A DNA stretch of 64,000 bases from contig NZ_QGDD01000002.1 in assembly GCF_003160695.1 (NCBI RefSeq), positions 610,973-674,972 of the forward strand, given 5' to 3'. The notes under the pieces are model-generated. The model ran no database searches. It saw nothing but the letters and a program-made list of their open reading frames with translations, and had not been told where the DNA came from. How positions within the stretch are numbered: position 1 is the stretch's first letter; each line of letters begins with the position of its first letter. Source of the DNA: Nocardioides silvaticus. Lineage in GTDB: Bacteria > Actinomycetota > Actinomycetes > Propionibacteriales > Nocardioidaceae. The position numbers were made by a program, and so were the translations under genes. Of the stretch, positions 9,174 through 16,435 are shown in pieces.

Positions 9174-9641
9174 TCAATGGGCCTCGAAGTCCTCCGGCGA
9201 GACATGGTCGAGGAACTCCCGGAACCGCTCGACCTCGTCCTCCTGCTCGGCCGGGACGGCCAGCCCGGCCTCGTCGAGGACGTCCTCGGCGCAGTAGATC
9301 GAGGTGCCGGTCCGCAGGGCCAGCGCGATCGAGTCGGACGGCCGCGCGCTCACCTCGGCGCCGGAGCCGAAGACGAGGGTGGCGTAGAAGACGCCGTCCT
9401 TGACGTCGGTGATCCGCACCTGGGTCAGCTCGTTGCCGGTCGCGGAGAGGATGTCCTTCATCAGGTCGTGCGTCAGCGGACGGGGCGGCACCACGCCCTG
9501 CTGGGCGAACGCGATGGCGGTGGCCTCGACCGCGCCGATCCAGATCGGCAGGTAGCGATCACCCGACACCTCGCGCAGCAGCACGATCGGCTGGTTGGAG
9601 GGCATCTCCACCCGCACACCCATCACGTCGACCTCGCGCAT
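9174..9641 (-). CDS. bifunctional nuclease family protein (DUF151, Rv1829-like)
   Basis: Small cytosolic protein of the bifunctional-nuclease (BFN, DUF151) family. The 155-residue product contains the family core VLLREVSGDRYLPIWIGAVEATAIA and the RPSDSIALALRTGTSIYCAED block. In plants the family cleaves RNA and DNA, but in actinobacteria the role is untested. I chose the ATG at 9641 (MREVDVMGVRVEMPSNQP) because homologues begin this way and because TAGGGT at 9649-9654 is a -10 element 7 nt upstream. The GTG at 9650 would overlap that -10. It lies between two MerR genes, as in mycobacteria. Confidence 0.85.
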   Translation of the reverse strand: MREVDVMGVRVEMPSNQPIVLLREVSGDRYLPIWIGAVEATAIAFAQQGVVPPRPLTHDLMKDILSATGNELTQVRITDVKDGVFYATLVFGSGAEVSARPSDSIALALRTGTSIYCAEDVLDEAGLAVPAEQEDEVERFREFLDHVSPEDFEAH

Positions 9642-9648
9642 GCGATCC

Positions 9649-9654
9649 ACCCTA
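9649..9654 (-). promoter_or_regulatory. -10 element of leaderless-type bfn promoter
   Basis: TAGGGT on the minus strand, 7 nt before the ATG at 9641. It supports that start and suggests a separate transcript in addition to read-through from ftsR. Confidence 0.45.
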
Positions 9655-9673
9655 CTCCGCGCCGGAAGGGGAG

Positions 9674-10405
9674 CTAGAGGCGGCGGAGCCCCGCCTTCAC
9701 CAAGGTCGCGTGCAGCCGCACCGTGAGCGCCGCGATCTCGCTGACGGCCTCCTCCGCGCGGGCGGAGGCCGACGCGTCGCGGCCCTTGCGGACCGGGGCG
9801 ACGACCTGCTCGACCAGGCCGACCTCGCGGTCCGCGGCCGTCTTGAAGGCCCGTAGGTGGCGCGGCTCCAGGCCGTACCCGGCCAGCTCCTTGGCGGCCT
9901 GCGCGATGACCAGGGCGTCGGTGTCGTAGTGGCCGGTCGGTCCGGCGGCGATCAGGCCGAACTCCTCGAGCTGCCCGAGCAGGTCCTCGCCGATCTCCGC
10001 GATCTTCACCAGCTCCTTGCGGGACAGTCGGAACTTGTCGGTGCGCCGGAAGGACTCCGCTGACGGCATGCCGTCGGGAGTCATCGCCACCTTCGGCACC
10101 GTCGGGACGACCTCGTCGATCTGGGGCGGCTCGAGGCCCCGGTCCATCGCGTCGAGGTGCTCCCGGATCACGCCGAGCGGCAGGTAGTGGTCGCGCTTCA
10201 TCCGCAGCACGTACCGCAGCCGGTCGACGTCGTGCGCGGAGAACTTCCGGTAGCCGGCCGGTGTGCGCTGCGGCTTGATGAGCCCTTCGGCCTCCCAGAA
10301 CCGGATCTTGGGGATCGTGATGTCCGGGAAGTCCGGGCGCAGCAGGTCGAGGACCTGACCGATGTTGAGGAGTGCCTCGTGGTGCTCGGCGGACTGCGCC
10401 CCCAC
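9674..10405 (-). CDS. ftsR: MerR family regulator FtsR (Rv1828-like)
   Basis: 243-residue MerR regulator. The N-terminal winged helix (residues 10-85) includes ITIPKIRFWEAEGLIKP and GYRKFSAHDVDRLRYVL. The C-terminal half (about 150-243) is an all-alpha/beta effector-like domain of unknown ligand with HYDTDALVIAQAAKELAGYGL. Its Corynebacterium homologue activates ftsZ, and the M. tuberculosis homologue is Rv1828, in the same position directly after the FHA gene garA. The GTG start at 10405 is 5 nt after the garA stop, and GAGGAC about 11 nt upstream is a weak ribosome binding site, so translation is probably coupled. The call rests on conserved synteny plus domain architecture. Confidence 0.88.
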   Translation of the reverse strand: MGAQSAEHHEALLNIGQVLDLLRPDFPDITIPKIRFWEAEGLIKPQRTPAGYRKFSAHDVDRLRYVLRMKRDHYLPLGVIREHLDAMDRGLEPPQIDEVVPTVPKVAMTPDGMPSAESFRRTDKFRLSRKELVKIAEIGEDLLGQLEEFGLIAAGPTGHYDTDALVIAQAAKELAGYGLEPRHLRAFKTAADREVGLVEQVVAPVRKGRDASASARAEEAVSEIAALTVRLHATLVKAGLRRL

Positions 10406-10410
10406 GGGAG

Positions 10411-10917
10411 TCAGGCGTCCTCGTGCCCGGCGAAGTAGACCAGCCGGTACTTCCCGATCTGGACCTCGTCGCTGTCGGTCAGTGCCACCGTCTCGATGCG
10501 GTCGCGGTTGACGTAGGTGCCGTTGAGGCTGCCGACGTCGCTCACCGTGTAGCCGTCACCGGAGCGGTTGAAGATCGCGTGCCGCCGGGACACGGTGACG
10601 TCGTCGAGGAAGATCTCGCTGTCGGGGTGGCGCCCCGCGTTCACGACGTCCTGGTCGAGGAGGAACCGGCTCCCGGCTCCCGGCCCCTTCTGGACGACCA
10701 GCAGGGCCGAGCCGACCGGCAGCGCGTCGACCGCCGCGGCGTCGACCGGGCTCAGGCTGCCGGAGGTGTCGACCTTCTCGCTGCCGGTGAAGCTGATCGT
10801 CGCGGTGGCGTCGCTGGGGTCGATGGTCGGCTCGGGTGCGACCAGACGGGTGCCGCACTGGGAGCAAAACCGGGCGTCGTCCGGGTTCTGCCGACCGCAC
10901 GCGGTGCAGAAGGGCAT
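10411..10917 (-). CDS. garA: FHA domain protein, GarA/OdhI-like
   Basis: 168-residue phosphothreonine-binding protein. In mycobacteria and corynebacteria the orthologue inhibits 2-oxoglutarate dehydrogenase and controls glutamate metabolism under Ser/Thr kinase control. The FHA domain occupies about residues 70-165, with GRHPDSEIFLDD, SRRHA and SLNGTYVN. The N terminus is a zinc ribbon (CTAC at residues 4-7 and CSQC at 18-21), and I do not see the ETTS phosphorylation motif of GarA/OdhI. The nearest threonines are in ATATISFTG around residues 38-46. The ATG at 10917 has GAGGAG 6 nt upstream. It lies between gcvH and ftsR, as in Rv1826-Rv1828. Confidence 0.85.
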   Translation of the reverse strand: MPFCTACGRQNPDDARFCSQCGTRLVAPEPTIDPSDATATISFTGSEKVDTSGSLSPVDAAAVDALPVGSALLVVQKGPGAGSRFLLDQDVVNAGRHPDSEIFLDDVTVSRRHAIFNRSGDGYTVSDVGSLNGTYVNRDRIETVALTDSDEVQIGKYRLVYFAGHEDA

Positions 10918-10936
10918 CAGTTCTCCTCGATCGTTC

Positions 10937-10955
10937 CCTCAGGGTGAGGTTGAGG
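10937..10955. promoter_or_regulatory. CCTCA-GGG-TGAGG inverted repeat upstream of garA
   Basis: A 5-bp inverted repeat followed directly by a second TTGAGG half lies 20-38 bp before the garA start. The half-site resembles the GAGGGT half of the palindrome upstream of merR at 9138, so the two may be bound by the same MerR-type regulator. Motif matching was by eye only. Confidence 0.3.
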
Positions 10956-10977
10956 TCGATGGTTCGAACCTACACGG

Positions 10978-11364
10978 TCAGGCCTTGGTGTGGGTCTGGT
11001 ACGCCGATGCGTCGAGCAGCTGGTCGACCTCGGCGGCGTCCGCGGGCACGACCTCGAACAGCCAGCCCTCGCCGTACGGGTCGCTGTTGACCAGCTCGGG
11101 CGTCGCGTCGAGCGACTCGTTGCGGGCGACGACCTCGCCGGCGACCGGTGCGTAGACGTCGCTCACCGACTTCGTGGACTCCAGCTCGCCGCACGCGGTG
11201 CCGGCCGTCAGCGTCGTGCCGACCTCCGGCAGCGAGACGTAGACGATGTCGCCGAGGGCGTCCTGGGCGTAGTCGGTGATGCCCACCCGGACCGAGCCGG
11301 GCTGCTCTCCCGGCGTCCGCAGCCACTCGTGCTCGACCGTGTACTTGAGGTCATCAGGGGTCAT
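10978..11364 (-). CDS. gcvH: glycine cleavage system H protein
   Basis: 128-residue lipoyl carrier that shuttles the aminomethyl group between the P, T and L proteins of glycine cleavage. The lipoylated lysine is in ESTKSVSDV, about residue 65, and the C-terminal NSDPYGEGWL motif is conserved. The ATG at 11364 is preceded by TAGCCT, a TANNNT element 7 nt upstream, so it may have its own leaderless transcript as well as read-through from the DUF881 gene 13 bp upstream. Its partner gcvP is 4 kb away in a separate, riboswitch-controlled unit. Confidence 0.96.
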   Translation of the reverse strand: MTPDDLKYTVEHEWLRTPGEQPGSVRVGITDYAQDALGDIVYVSLPEVGTTLTAGTACGELESTKSVSDVYAPVAGEVVARNESLDATPELVNSDPYGEGWLFEVVPADAAEVDQLLDASAYQTHTKA

Positions 11365-11371
11365 GGCCCGA

Positions 11372-11377
11372 AGGCTA
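11372..11377 (-). promoter_or_regulatory. -10 element of leaderless-type gcvH promoter
   Basis: TAGCCT on the minus strand, 7 nt before the gcvH ATG, located in the 13-bp gap after the upstream gene. No clear -35 is visible. Confidence 0.4.
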
Positions 11378-12172
11378 CTAACCGGGGTCGGGTGCGCTGA
11401 AGTCAGGATCGTCGGGATCGGCGACCGACTCGATGTCGATCGACGTCAGCTGGTCGACCTGCACCACGGCGCCGTCGTCCTCCAGCTGGGCCCGAGGTCC
11501 GAGGAGGAACTCCAGCGAGGAGGCCAGGGTCGACGGCTCCCCGATCACGTCGAGGACGTACGGCGCCTCGACCAGCTCGCCGTTCACGAGGAACCCGCCC
11601 TCGGTCTCCTCGAACGAGGTCTCAGCGACGATCCGCACCGTGCCGTTGAGCTGCATCGCCTCGGCGTCCACGGTCCGCAGCTCCTGGATGGTGTCGAGCA
11701 GCGAGGACAGCGTGACCCGGCCGGTCTCCTCCACGATCGTGATCCGGATGCCGGGGCCGGTGACCGGCACCAGGCCGGCCAGGATGCTGAGCTCGTCGAC
11801 GTCCTGCTGCGCCTGCTCGAGCGCGGCCTGGCGGGCGCTGGTGTCGTCCAGGAGCTCGTCGCGGACCTCCTCGAGCTCGGCGATCTCCTGCTCGGCGCGC
11901 TGCCGGGTGCCGGCGAGCGCGGAGAGGATGTCGATCAGCTCCTGCTCCCGCAGACCGGAGTAGCTGTCGTCGGTCTCGGTGAGCCGCACCTGGGTGACGG
12001 CAGCGAACCCCAGCACCGCCAGCAGCACCCCGACGACGATCTGGCTGCGGGAAGGACGGAACAGCCCGGCGAGGAGGCGCTGGCGGGTGCTGGGCGCCTC
12101 CTGAGGTGCGTCGGTCGGGTCGGTTGCGCCCAATGCGTCCGGTGTGTCCGGTGCGTCCGGTGCGTCAGGCAT
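11378..12172 (-). CDS. DUF881 family membrane-anchored protein (Rv1825-like)
   Basis: 264-residue protein with a repetitive Asp/Ala/Pro N terminus (residues 1-28), one membrane helix (about 44-62, QIVVGVLLAVLGFAAVTQV), a coiled coil (about 75-125, rich in Glu, Leu and Ala) and an extracytoplasmic DUF881 domain containing GLVPVTGPGIRITI. The family accompanies cell-envelope and division genes in actinobacteria, but its function is unknown. The ATG at 12172 overlaps the 3' end of the Sbp gene by 8 nt. A four-copy 9-bp tandem repeat in the DNA encodes the N-terminal Asp-Ala-Pro repeats. It forms a DUF881-Sbp-DUF881 triplet. Confidence 0.85.
   Translation of the reverse strand: MPDAPDAPDTPDALGATDPTDAPQEAPSTRQRLLAGLFRPSRSQIVVGVLLAVLGFAAVTQVRLTETDDSYSGLREQELIDILSALAGTRQRAEQEIAELEEVRDELLDDTSARQAALEQAQQDVDELSILAGLVPVTGPGIRITIVEETGRVTLSSLLDTIQELRTVDAEAMQLNGTVRIVAETSFEETEGGFLVNGELVEAPYVLDVIGEPSTLASSLEFLLGPRAQLEDDGAVVQVDQLTSIDIESVADPDDPDFSAPDPG
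12134..12169. repeat. four tandem 9-bp repeats at the 5' end of the DUF881 gene
   Basis: Four copies of TGCGTCCGG with single substitutions (12134, 12143, 12152, 12161) lie in frame and encode the Asp-Ala-Pro/Asp-Thr-Pro repeats of the protein's N terminus. Being in frame, copy-number change would alter only the cytoplasmic tail length. Confidence 0.8.
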
Positions 12173-12497
12173 GGAACACGTGCCTCCGGATCGCGGCGAC
12201 GTTGGTGAAGATCCGGATCCCGAGCACGACGATGACGCCGGTGGAGAGCTGGCCGCCGACGCCGAGCCGGTCGCCGAGGTAGACGATCCCGGAAGCGATC
12301 ACCACGTTGCTGATGAAGGAGACGACGAAGACCTTGTCGTCGAAGATGCCGTCGAGGTACGCGCGCAGGGCACCGAAGACGGCGTCGAGCGCGGCGACGA
12401 CCGCGATCGGGAGGTAGGGCTCGAGCCCCAGCGGGACGTCCGGCTGCACCAGGAACCCGAGCACGATGCCGACGAGCAGGCCGAGAACTGCGATCAC
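12165..12497 (-). CDS. sbp: small basic membrane protein Sbp (DUF1290, Rv1824-like)
   Basis: 110-residue integral membrane protein with three predicted helices (about 1-19, 29-46 and 60-95). It matches the Sbp/DUF1290 family, first described next to division genes in Bacillus. The function is unknown. The GTG at 12497 overlaps the stop of the upstream DUF881 gene (GTGA), and its own stop overlaps the next DUF881 gene by 8 nt, so all three are translationally linked and may form one membrane complex. Confidence 0.85.
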   Translation of the reverse strand: MIAVLGLLVGIVLGFLVQPDVPLGLEPYLPIAVVAALDAVFGALRAYLDGIFDDKVFVVSFISNVVIASGIVYLGDRLGVGGQLSTGVIVVLGIRIFTNVAAIRRHVFHA

Positions 12498-13387
12498 GGC
12501 TTCCCGTCTCCTTCCGGCGGTCGGTCGCTGTCGGTCAGCAGCGTGGCCGACCGTAGCTGGCGGAGGCTGCTGGGCGCGGCAGGCAGCCGCATCTCGTCCA
12601 CATTGTCCACGTCGTAGGTCCAGCCGTAGTCACCGGCCAGCACCGCGAACGCTGCACCACTCGACGTCTCGACCAGCCGGGACGACAGCGTGGAGGTGTC
12701 CCCGATCGCCTGCACGACGTACGGCGGCGCGATGCCGATCGAGTTCACCTCGATGGCCGTGCCGGAGTTGCGGATCGACGTGCTGGCCGAGACTCGCTGG
12801 CCGTTGACGGCGATCGCCTCCGCACCGGCGGTCCAGAGCGCGTTGACGAGCAGGGCCAGGTCGGAGTCGCGGACGTGCTCGGTGTCGGGGTCGGCGGCAG
12901 GCGCGTTGTCGATCTCGATCCGGATGCCCTCCCCCGTCACCGCGGTGAAGCCGGTGGTGCCGCCGAGGTCGGCCGCCCTGCCCTCGACGTCGTTGACCGC
13001 GTCGCCGGTCGCGATCAGCCGGCGCTCGGCCTCGGCGTTGTCCTCCTGCAGGTCGGCGATCCTGCGCTGCCGGTCCTGCACGATGTCGCGCCGGGCGTCG
13101 ATCCGCTCGATCAGGTCCTCCCGGCTCGCGCTGTCCTCGTCGGCGTTGGCCGAGGTCTGCACGGCGGCGACCGTGAGCATGACGCCGAAGACCGCGACGA
13201 CCGCGACGACACCGATCCGGCCGGGCACCTGGTCCTTGCCGTGCGGCGTCCCACCCGAGGCGACCCGGCGCTGGGCGACCATCTGGTAGTCGCGCTCGAG
13301 CGCCTCGGCGGTGATCAGCTCCAGCAGCGGCGTCCGCACCCGGGCGGCGGCGTCACCGCCGGACCGGTCGGTCGAGCCGTCGGCCAT
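12494..13387 (-). CDS. DUF881 family membrane-anchored protein (Rv1823-like)
   Basis: 297-residue paralogue of the other DUF881 protein. It has a cytoplasmic N terminus (MADGSTDRSGGD), one membrane helix at about residues 58-80 (IGVVAVVAVFGVMLTVAAV), a coiled coil at about 85-130 and a C-terminal DUF881 domain with FTAVTGEGIRIEI. I start at the ATG at 13387, which shares one base with the stop of the phosphatidyltransferase gene (TGATG). The longer open frame upstream lies inside that gene. The domain pattern suggests a pair of coiled-coil proteins flanking Sbp in the membrane. Confidence 0.85.
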   Translation of the reverse strand: MADGSTDRSGGDAAARVRTPLLELITAEALERDYQMVAQRRVASGGTPHGKDQVPGRIGVVAVVAVFGVMLTVAAVQTSANADEDSASREDLIERIDARRDIVQDRQRRIADLQEDNAEAERRLIATGDAVNDVEGRAADLGGTTGFTAVTGEGIRIEIDNAPAADPDTEHVRDSDLALLVNALWTAGAEAIAVNGQRVSASTSIRNSGTAIEVNSIGIAPPYVVQAIGDTSTLSSRLVETSSGAAFAVLAGDYGWTYDVDNVDEMRLPAAPSSLRQLRSATLLTDSDRPPEGDGKP

Positions 13388-14004
13388 CAGGAGCCCGCCG
13401 CGCGCGCCGTACGACGCTCCGTGGTGGCGAGCAGCTTGCGCACCTGCCACGCGTAGAGGAGGCCGGCCCACCAGTAGAGGCCGATGCCCCACAGCGCGAG
13501 CGCCCAGCCGAACGGCTGGGCGAGGGTGGCGACGGTGCCGTCGCCGTCTCCCAGGAGCAGCAGCGGGAAGGCGTACAGCAGATTGAAGGTGGCGGCCTTC
13601 CCGACGAAGTGCACCGGCAGGGCGCTGTAGCCGCGTGTCCGCAGCAGCGGCACCAGCCCCCACAGCAGCAGGTCGCGCAGCGGCAGCGACACGGCGAGCC
13701 ACCACGGGATGATCTCCCGCATCCCCAGGCCGACCACGACGGCCAGGATGTAGAGCCGGTCGGCCACCGGGTCGAGGATCTGCCCGAGCGTCGACTGCTG
13801 GTCGAGCTTGCGGGCGAGCCAGCCGTCGAGGTAGTCGGTGACACCCGAGACCATCAGCACGACCAGCGCCCAGGCGTCCTCCTCGGGCCCGAGGACCAGC
13901 CACAGGAACAGGGGCACGCCCAGCAGCCGGAGGCCGCTCAGCAGGTTGGGCAGGGTGAGGACGGCGTCGGAGCCCCTGGAACCTTCCTCACGTGTGTCGG
14001 CCAC
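13387..14004 (-). CDS. CDP-alcohol phosphatidyltransferase (Rv1822/PgsA2-like)
   Basis: Integral membrane enzyme that joins CDP-diacylglycerol and an alcohol phosphate in phospholipid synthesis. The 205-residue product has the complete signature D-G-x2-A-R-x8-G-x3-D-x3-D, visible as DGWLARKLDQQS followed by TLGQILDPVADR, and about six membrane helices. By synteny it corresponds to M. tuberculosis Rv1822 (annotated pgsA2), but the acceptor (glycerol phosphate, inositol phosphate or cardiolipin-type) cannot be read from sequence. The GTG at 14004 sits 7 nt after a TAGGGT -10 element. A GTG at 14013 is an alternative giving three more residues. Confidence 0.87.
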   Translation of the reverse strand: MADTREEGSRGSDAVLTLPNLLSGLRLLGVPLFLWLVLGPEEDAWALVVLMVSGVTDYLDGWLARKLDQQSTLGQILDPVADRLYILAVVVGLGMREIIPWWLAVSLPLRDLLLWGLVPLLRTRGYSALPVHFVGKAATFNLLYAFPLLLLGDGDGTVATLAQPFGWALALWGIGLYWWAGLLYAWQVRKLLATTERRTARAAGS

Positions 14005-14011
14005 GGACGAC

Positions 14012-14017
14012 ACCCTA
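14012..14017 (-). promoter_or_regulatory. -10 element before the phosphatidyltransferase gene
   Basis: TAGGGT on the minus strand, 7 nt before the GTG at 14004. It would give a leaderless transcript for the phosphatidyltransferase-DUF881-Sbp-DUF881 group. Confidence 0.4.
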
Positions 14018-14034
14018 GTTTCCCCCCGTCCCGA

Positions 14035-15099
14035 TCATGGGCCGGACTCGTCGGAGTGCGCCGCGTCGCGGATCTCACCCACCAGCTCCTCGATGACGTC
14101 CTCGAGCGCGGCCACCCCGAGCGTCTGCCCGTCCGGCGTCACGACCCGCGCCATGTGGGCGCCGCGGCGCTGCAGGTGCTCGAGCACGTCGTGGAGGAGC
14201 GCGTCCTCCCCCACCGTGGCGAACGGCCGCACCCAGCGGTCCGCGATCGGCCGGTGCCGGCGCTCCTCGTCCGGCTCCAGCACGTCCTTGATGTGCAGGT
14301 AGCCGATCAGCCGGTCGCCGCTCTCCCCGCCGCCGTCGACGACGGGGAACCTGCTGAAACCGGTCGCGCCGCACACGGCCTCGACGTCGGCCCCCGTGGC
14401 TCCGCGGCGGACGGTGGTGAGCGACTCCGGCCGCATCATGACACCGGCCACCGTCTTCTCCGTGAACCCGAGCGCCCCCGCCAGCCGGTCGTACTCGTCC
14501 TTGGCGAGTAGCCCCTCGCCCCGGGACTCCTCGACCAGCGCCGCGACCTCCTCGCGGGTGAAGGTCGAGCTCACCTCGTCCTTGGGGTCGATCCGCAGGA
14601 GCCGGAGGATGCCGTTGGCCATCCCGTTGATCACCGCGATGAGCGGGCGCAGCAGGGTGACGATCCCGAGCATCGGAGGGCCGAGGATCAGCGCCGACCG
14701 GTCGGGGCCGGCGATGGCGATGTTCTTCGGCACCATCTCGCCGAGCACGACGTGGAGGTAGACGACGACCGTCATCGCCACCACGAACGCGATCGGGTGC
14801 AACGCATCGTCGGGCACGCCCAGTGCGTGGAGGCCGGGCTCGAGCAGGTGGGCGACCGCCGGCTCGCCGACCGCGCCCAGGCCCAGGGAACAGATCGTGA
14901 TGCCCAGCTGGGCACCCGCCATCATGTCCGAGACCTGCTCCATCGCCCGCAGGGTGGTCCGGGCGAGACGCGAGCCCTGCTGGGCGCGCGGCTCGATCTG
15001 GCTGCGGCGCGCGGACAGCAGGGCGAACTCCGCGCCGACGAAGAACGCGTTGGCCCCGAGCAGGAACACGGCGAGGAGCACCGCGGCGAGGTCACTCAT
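14035..15099 (-). CDS. CNNM/HlyC family membrane protein with CBS pair
   Basis: 354-residue member of the CNNM (DUF21) family, usually linked to magnesium or divalent cation transport or efflux. A DUF21 membrane domain covers about residues 1-190, with helices at 1-20, 60-80, 100-125 and 140-160 and the conserved GEMVPKN. A Bateman module of two CBS domains follows (about 205-340). The C-terminal CorC_HlyC domain of longer members is missing. The ATG at 15099 lies 8 nt inside the 3' end of the larger paralogue, so the two are co-translated and may form a heterodimer. Confidence 0.87.
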   Translation of the reverse strand: MSDLAAVLLAVFLLGANAFFVGAEFALLSARRSQIEPRAQQGSRLARTTLRAMEQVSDMMAGAQLGITICSLGLGAVGEPAVAHLLEPGLHALGVPDDALHPIAFVVAMTVVVYLHVVLGEMVPKNIAIAGPDRSALILGPPMLGIVTLLRPLIAVINGMANGILRLLRIDPKDEVSSTFTREEVAALVEESRGEGLLAKDEYDRLAGALGFTEKTVAGVMMRPESLTTVRRGATGADVEAVCGATGFSRFPVVDGGGESGDRLIGYLHIKDVLEPDEERRHRPIADRWVRPFATVGEDALLHDVLEHLQRRGAHMARVVTPDGQTLGVAALEDVIEELVGEIRDAAHSDESGP

Positions 15100-16435
15100 G
15101 GGGACCCGCGTCCTGGACCCGGAGCGCCAACCGGTCGATCCGCAGCCCGTCCATGTGCTCCACGGTCAGGACGGCCTCACGGTCCGGACCCTCGTCCCCC
15201 GAGGCGACCAGCGGCACGACGACGCTGTCACCCGACGTCGGGATCCGGCCCAGGCCCTTCAGCACCAGCCCGGCGATGGTGTCGTAGTCCTCGCCCTCCG
15301 GCAGCGGCGTCCCCGTGAGGTCTTCCACCTCGTCGGGGCGCAGCAGCCCCGAGAGCGACCAGCTGCCGTCACGACGCAGGCGACCCCGGTGTCCCAGCCG
15401 GTCGTGCTCGTCGGCGATGTCGCCGACGATCTCCTCGACCACGTCCTCGAGGGTGACGATGCCCGCGTGCCCGCCGTACTCGTCGAGCACGACGGCCATC
15501 TGGAAGCCGTCCTTGCGCAGCAGCGCCATCAGCGGGTCGAGCCGGAGGGTGTCGGGCACCTCGGTGGGCTTGACCATCAGGTGCTTCACCTTGGTCGTCG
15601 CGCGTTCGGGCACCGGGAGTGCGACGGCGTTCTTCACGTGCACCGTGCCGACGACCGCGTCCTGCTCGTCGAGGACCGGGAACCGCGAGTGGCCGGTCTC
15701 GCGGGCGAGGTCGATGACCGCGCTCGCCCGGTCGTTCGTCTCCAGGGACCGCGTGCGCACCCGCGGCGTCATGATCTCGCCGGCGGTGCGCGTGCCGAAC
15801 TCGACCGACCTCTCCATCAGCTCGGCGGTATCGGCGTCGAGCGTCCCGACGTCGGCACTGCGCTGGATGAGGGAGGCCAGCTCTGTCGAGCTCCGTGCCG
15901 AGCGGAGCTCCTCCTGCGGCTCGATGCCGAACCACCGGACGATCGCGTTCGCGGACCCGTTGAGCAGGCGGATCGGCCCGCGGATGCTCGCGGTGAACGC
16001 ACGCATCGGCCGTTGCGTCGCGCGGGCGGTGGCCAGCGGCACGGCCAGCGCGACGTTCTTCGGGACCAGCTCCCCGATGAGCATCGTCAGCACGGTGCTG
16101 ACCACCAGACCCGTTGCCAGCGCGACAGGGGTGACGGCTTCCTCGGCGAGGCCCAGAGCCTCGAGCGGGTCGCGCAGCAGCTCGGCGATCGCCGGTTCGG
16201 CCAGGAAGCCGATGCCGAGGTTGGTGACCGTGATCCCGACCTGCGCGCCCGACAGCTGGGTCGAGAGCGACCGCAGCGCCAGCTGGACACCCGCGGCACC
16301 ACCGTCGCCTGCCGCCGCTGCCCGGTCGACCTGACTGCGGTCCACGGTCACGAAGGCGAACTCGGCGGCGACGAACAACCCGCAGGCCACGATGAGGAAC
16401 AGGGCGATCCCGAGCAACAGCAGAGCGGTCGTCAT
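15092..16435 (-). CDS. CNNM/HlyC family membrane protein with CBS pair and CorC_HlyC domain
   Basis: 447-residue full-length CNNM-type transporter: DUF21 membrane domain (residues 1-190, with GELVPKNVALAV), CBS pair (about 210-330, with EIMTPRVRTRSLE and VVLDEYGGHAGIVTLEDVVEE) and a C-terminal CorC_HlyC domain (about 350-440). The family binds Mg-ATP on the CBS module. Orthologues have been tied to cation homeostasis, and the old name hemolysin is misleading. The ATG at 16435 overlaps the stop of the acetoacetyl-CoA synthetase gene (ATGA). The longer open frame in this phase is inside that gene. Confidence 0.88.
   Translation of the reverse strand: MTTALLLLGIALFLIVACGLFVAAEFAFVTVDRSQVDRAAAAGDGGAAGVQLALRSLSTQLSGAQVGITVTNLGIGFLAEPAIAELLRDPLEALGLAEEAVTPVALATGLVVSTVLTMLIGELVPKNVALAVPLATARATQRPMRAFTASIRGPIRLLNGSANAIVRWFGIEPQEELRSARSSTELASLIQRSADVGTLDADTAELMERSVEFGTRTAGEIMTPRVRTRSLETNDRASAVIDLARETGHSRFPVLDEQDAVVGTVHVKNAVALPVPERATTKVKHLMVKPTEVPDTLRLDPLMALLRKDGFQMAVVLDEYGGHAGIVTLEDVVEEIVGDIADEHDRLGHRGRLRRDGSWSLSGLLRPDEVEDLTGTPLPEGEDYDTIAGLVLKGLGRIPTSGDSVVVPLVASGDEGPDREAVLTVEHMDGLRIDRLALRVQDAGPHE

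Noticed and set aside
10960..10971. GATGGTTCGAACC as a LexA box upstream of garA
   Set aside because: It lacks the two half-sites TCGAAC and GTTCGA with a 4-nt spacer; only a chance TTCGAA core.
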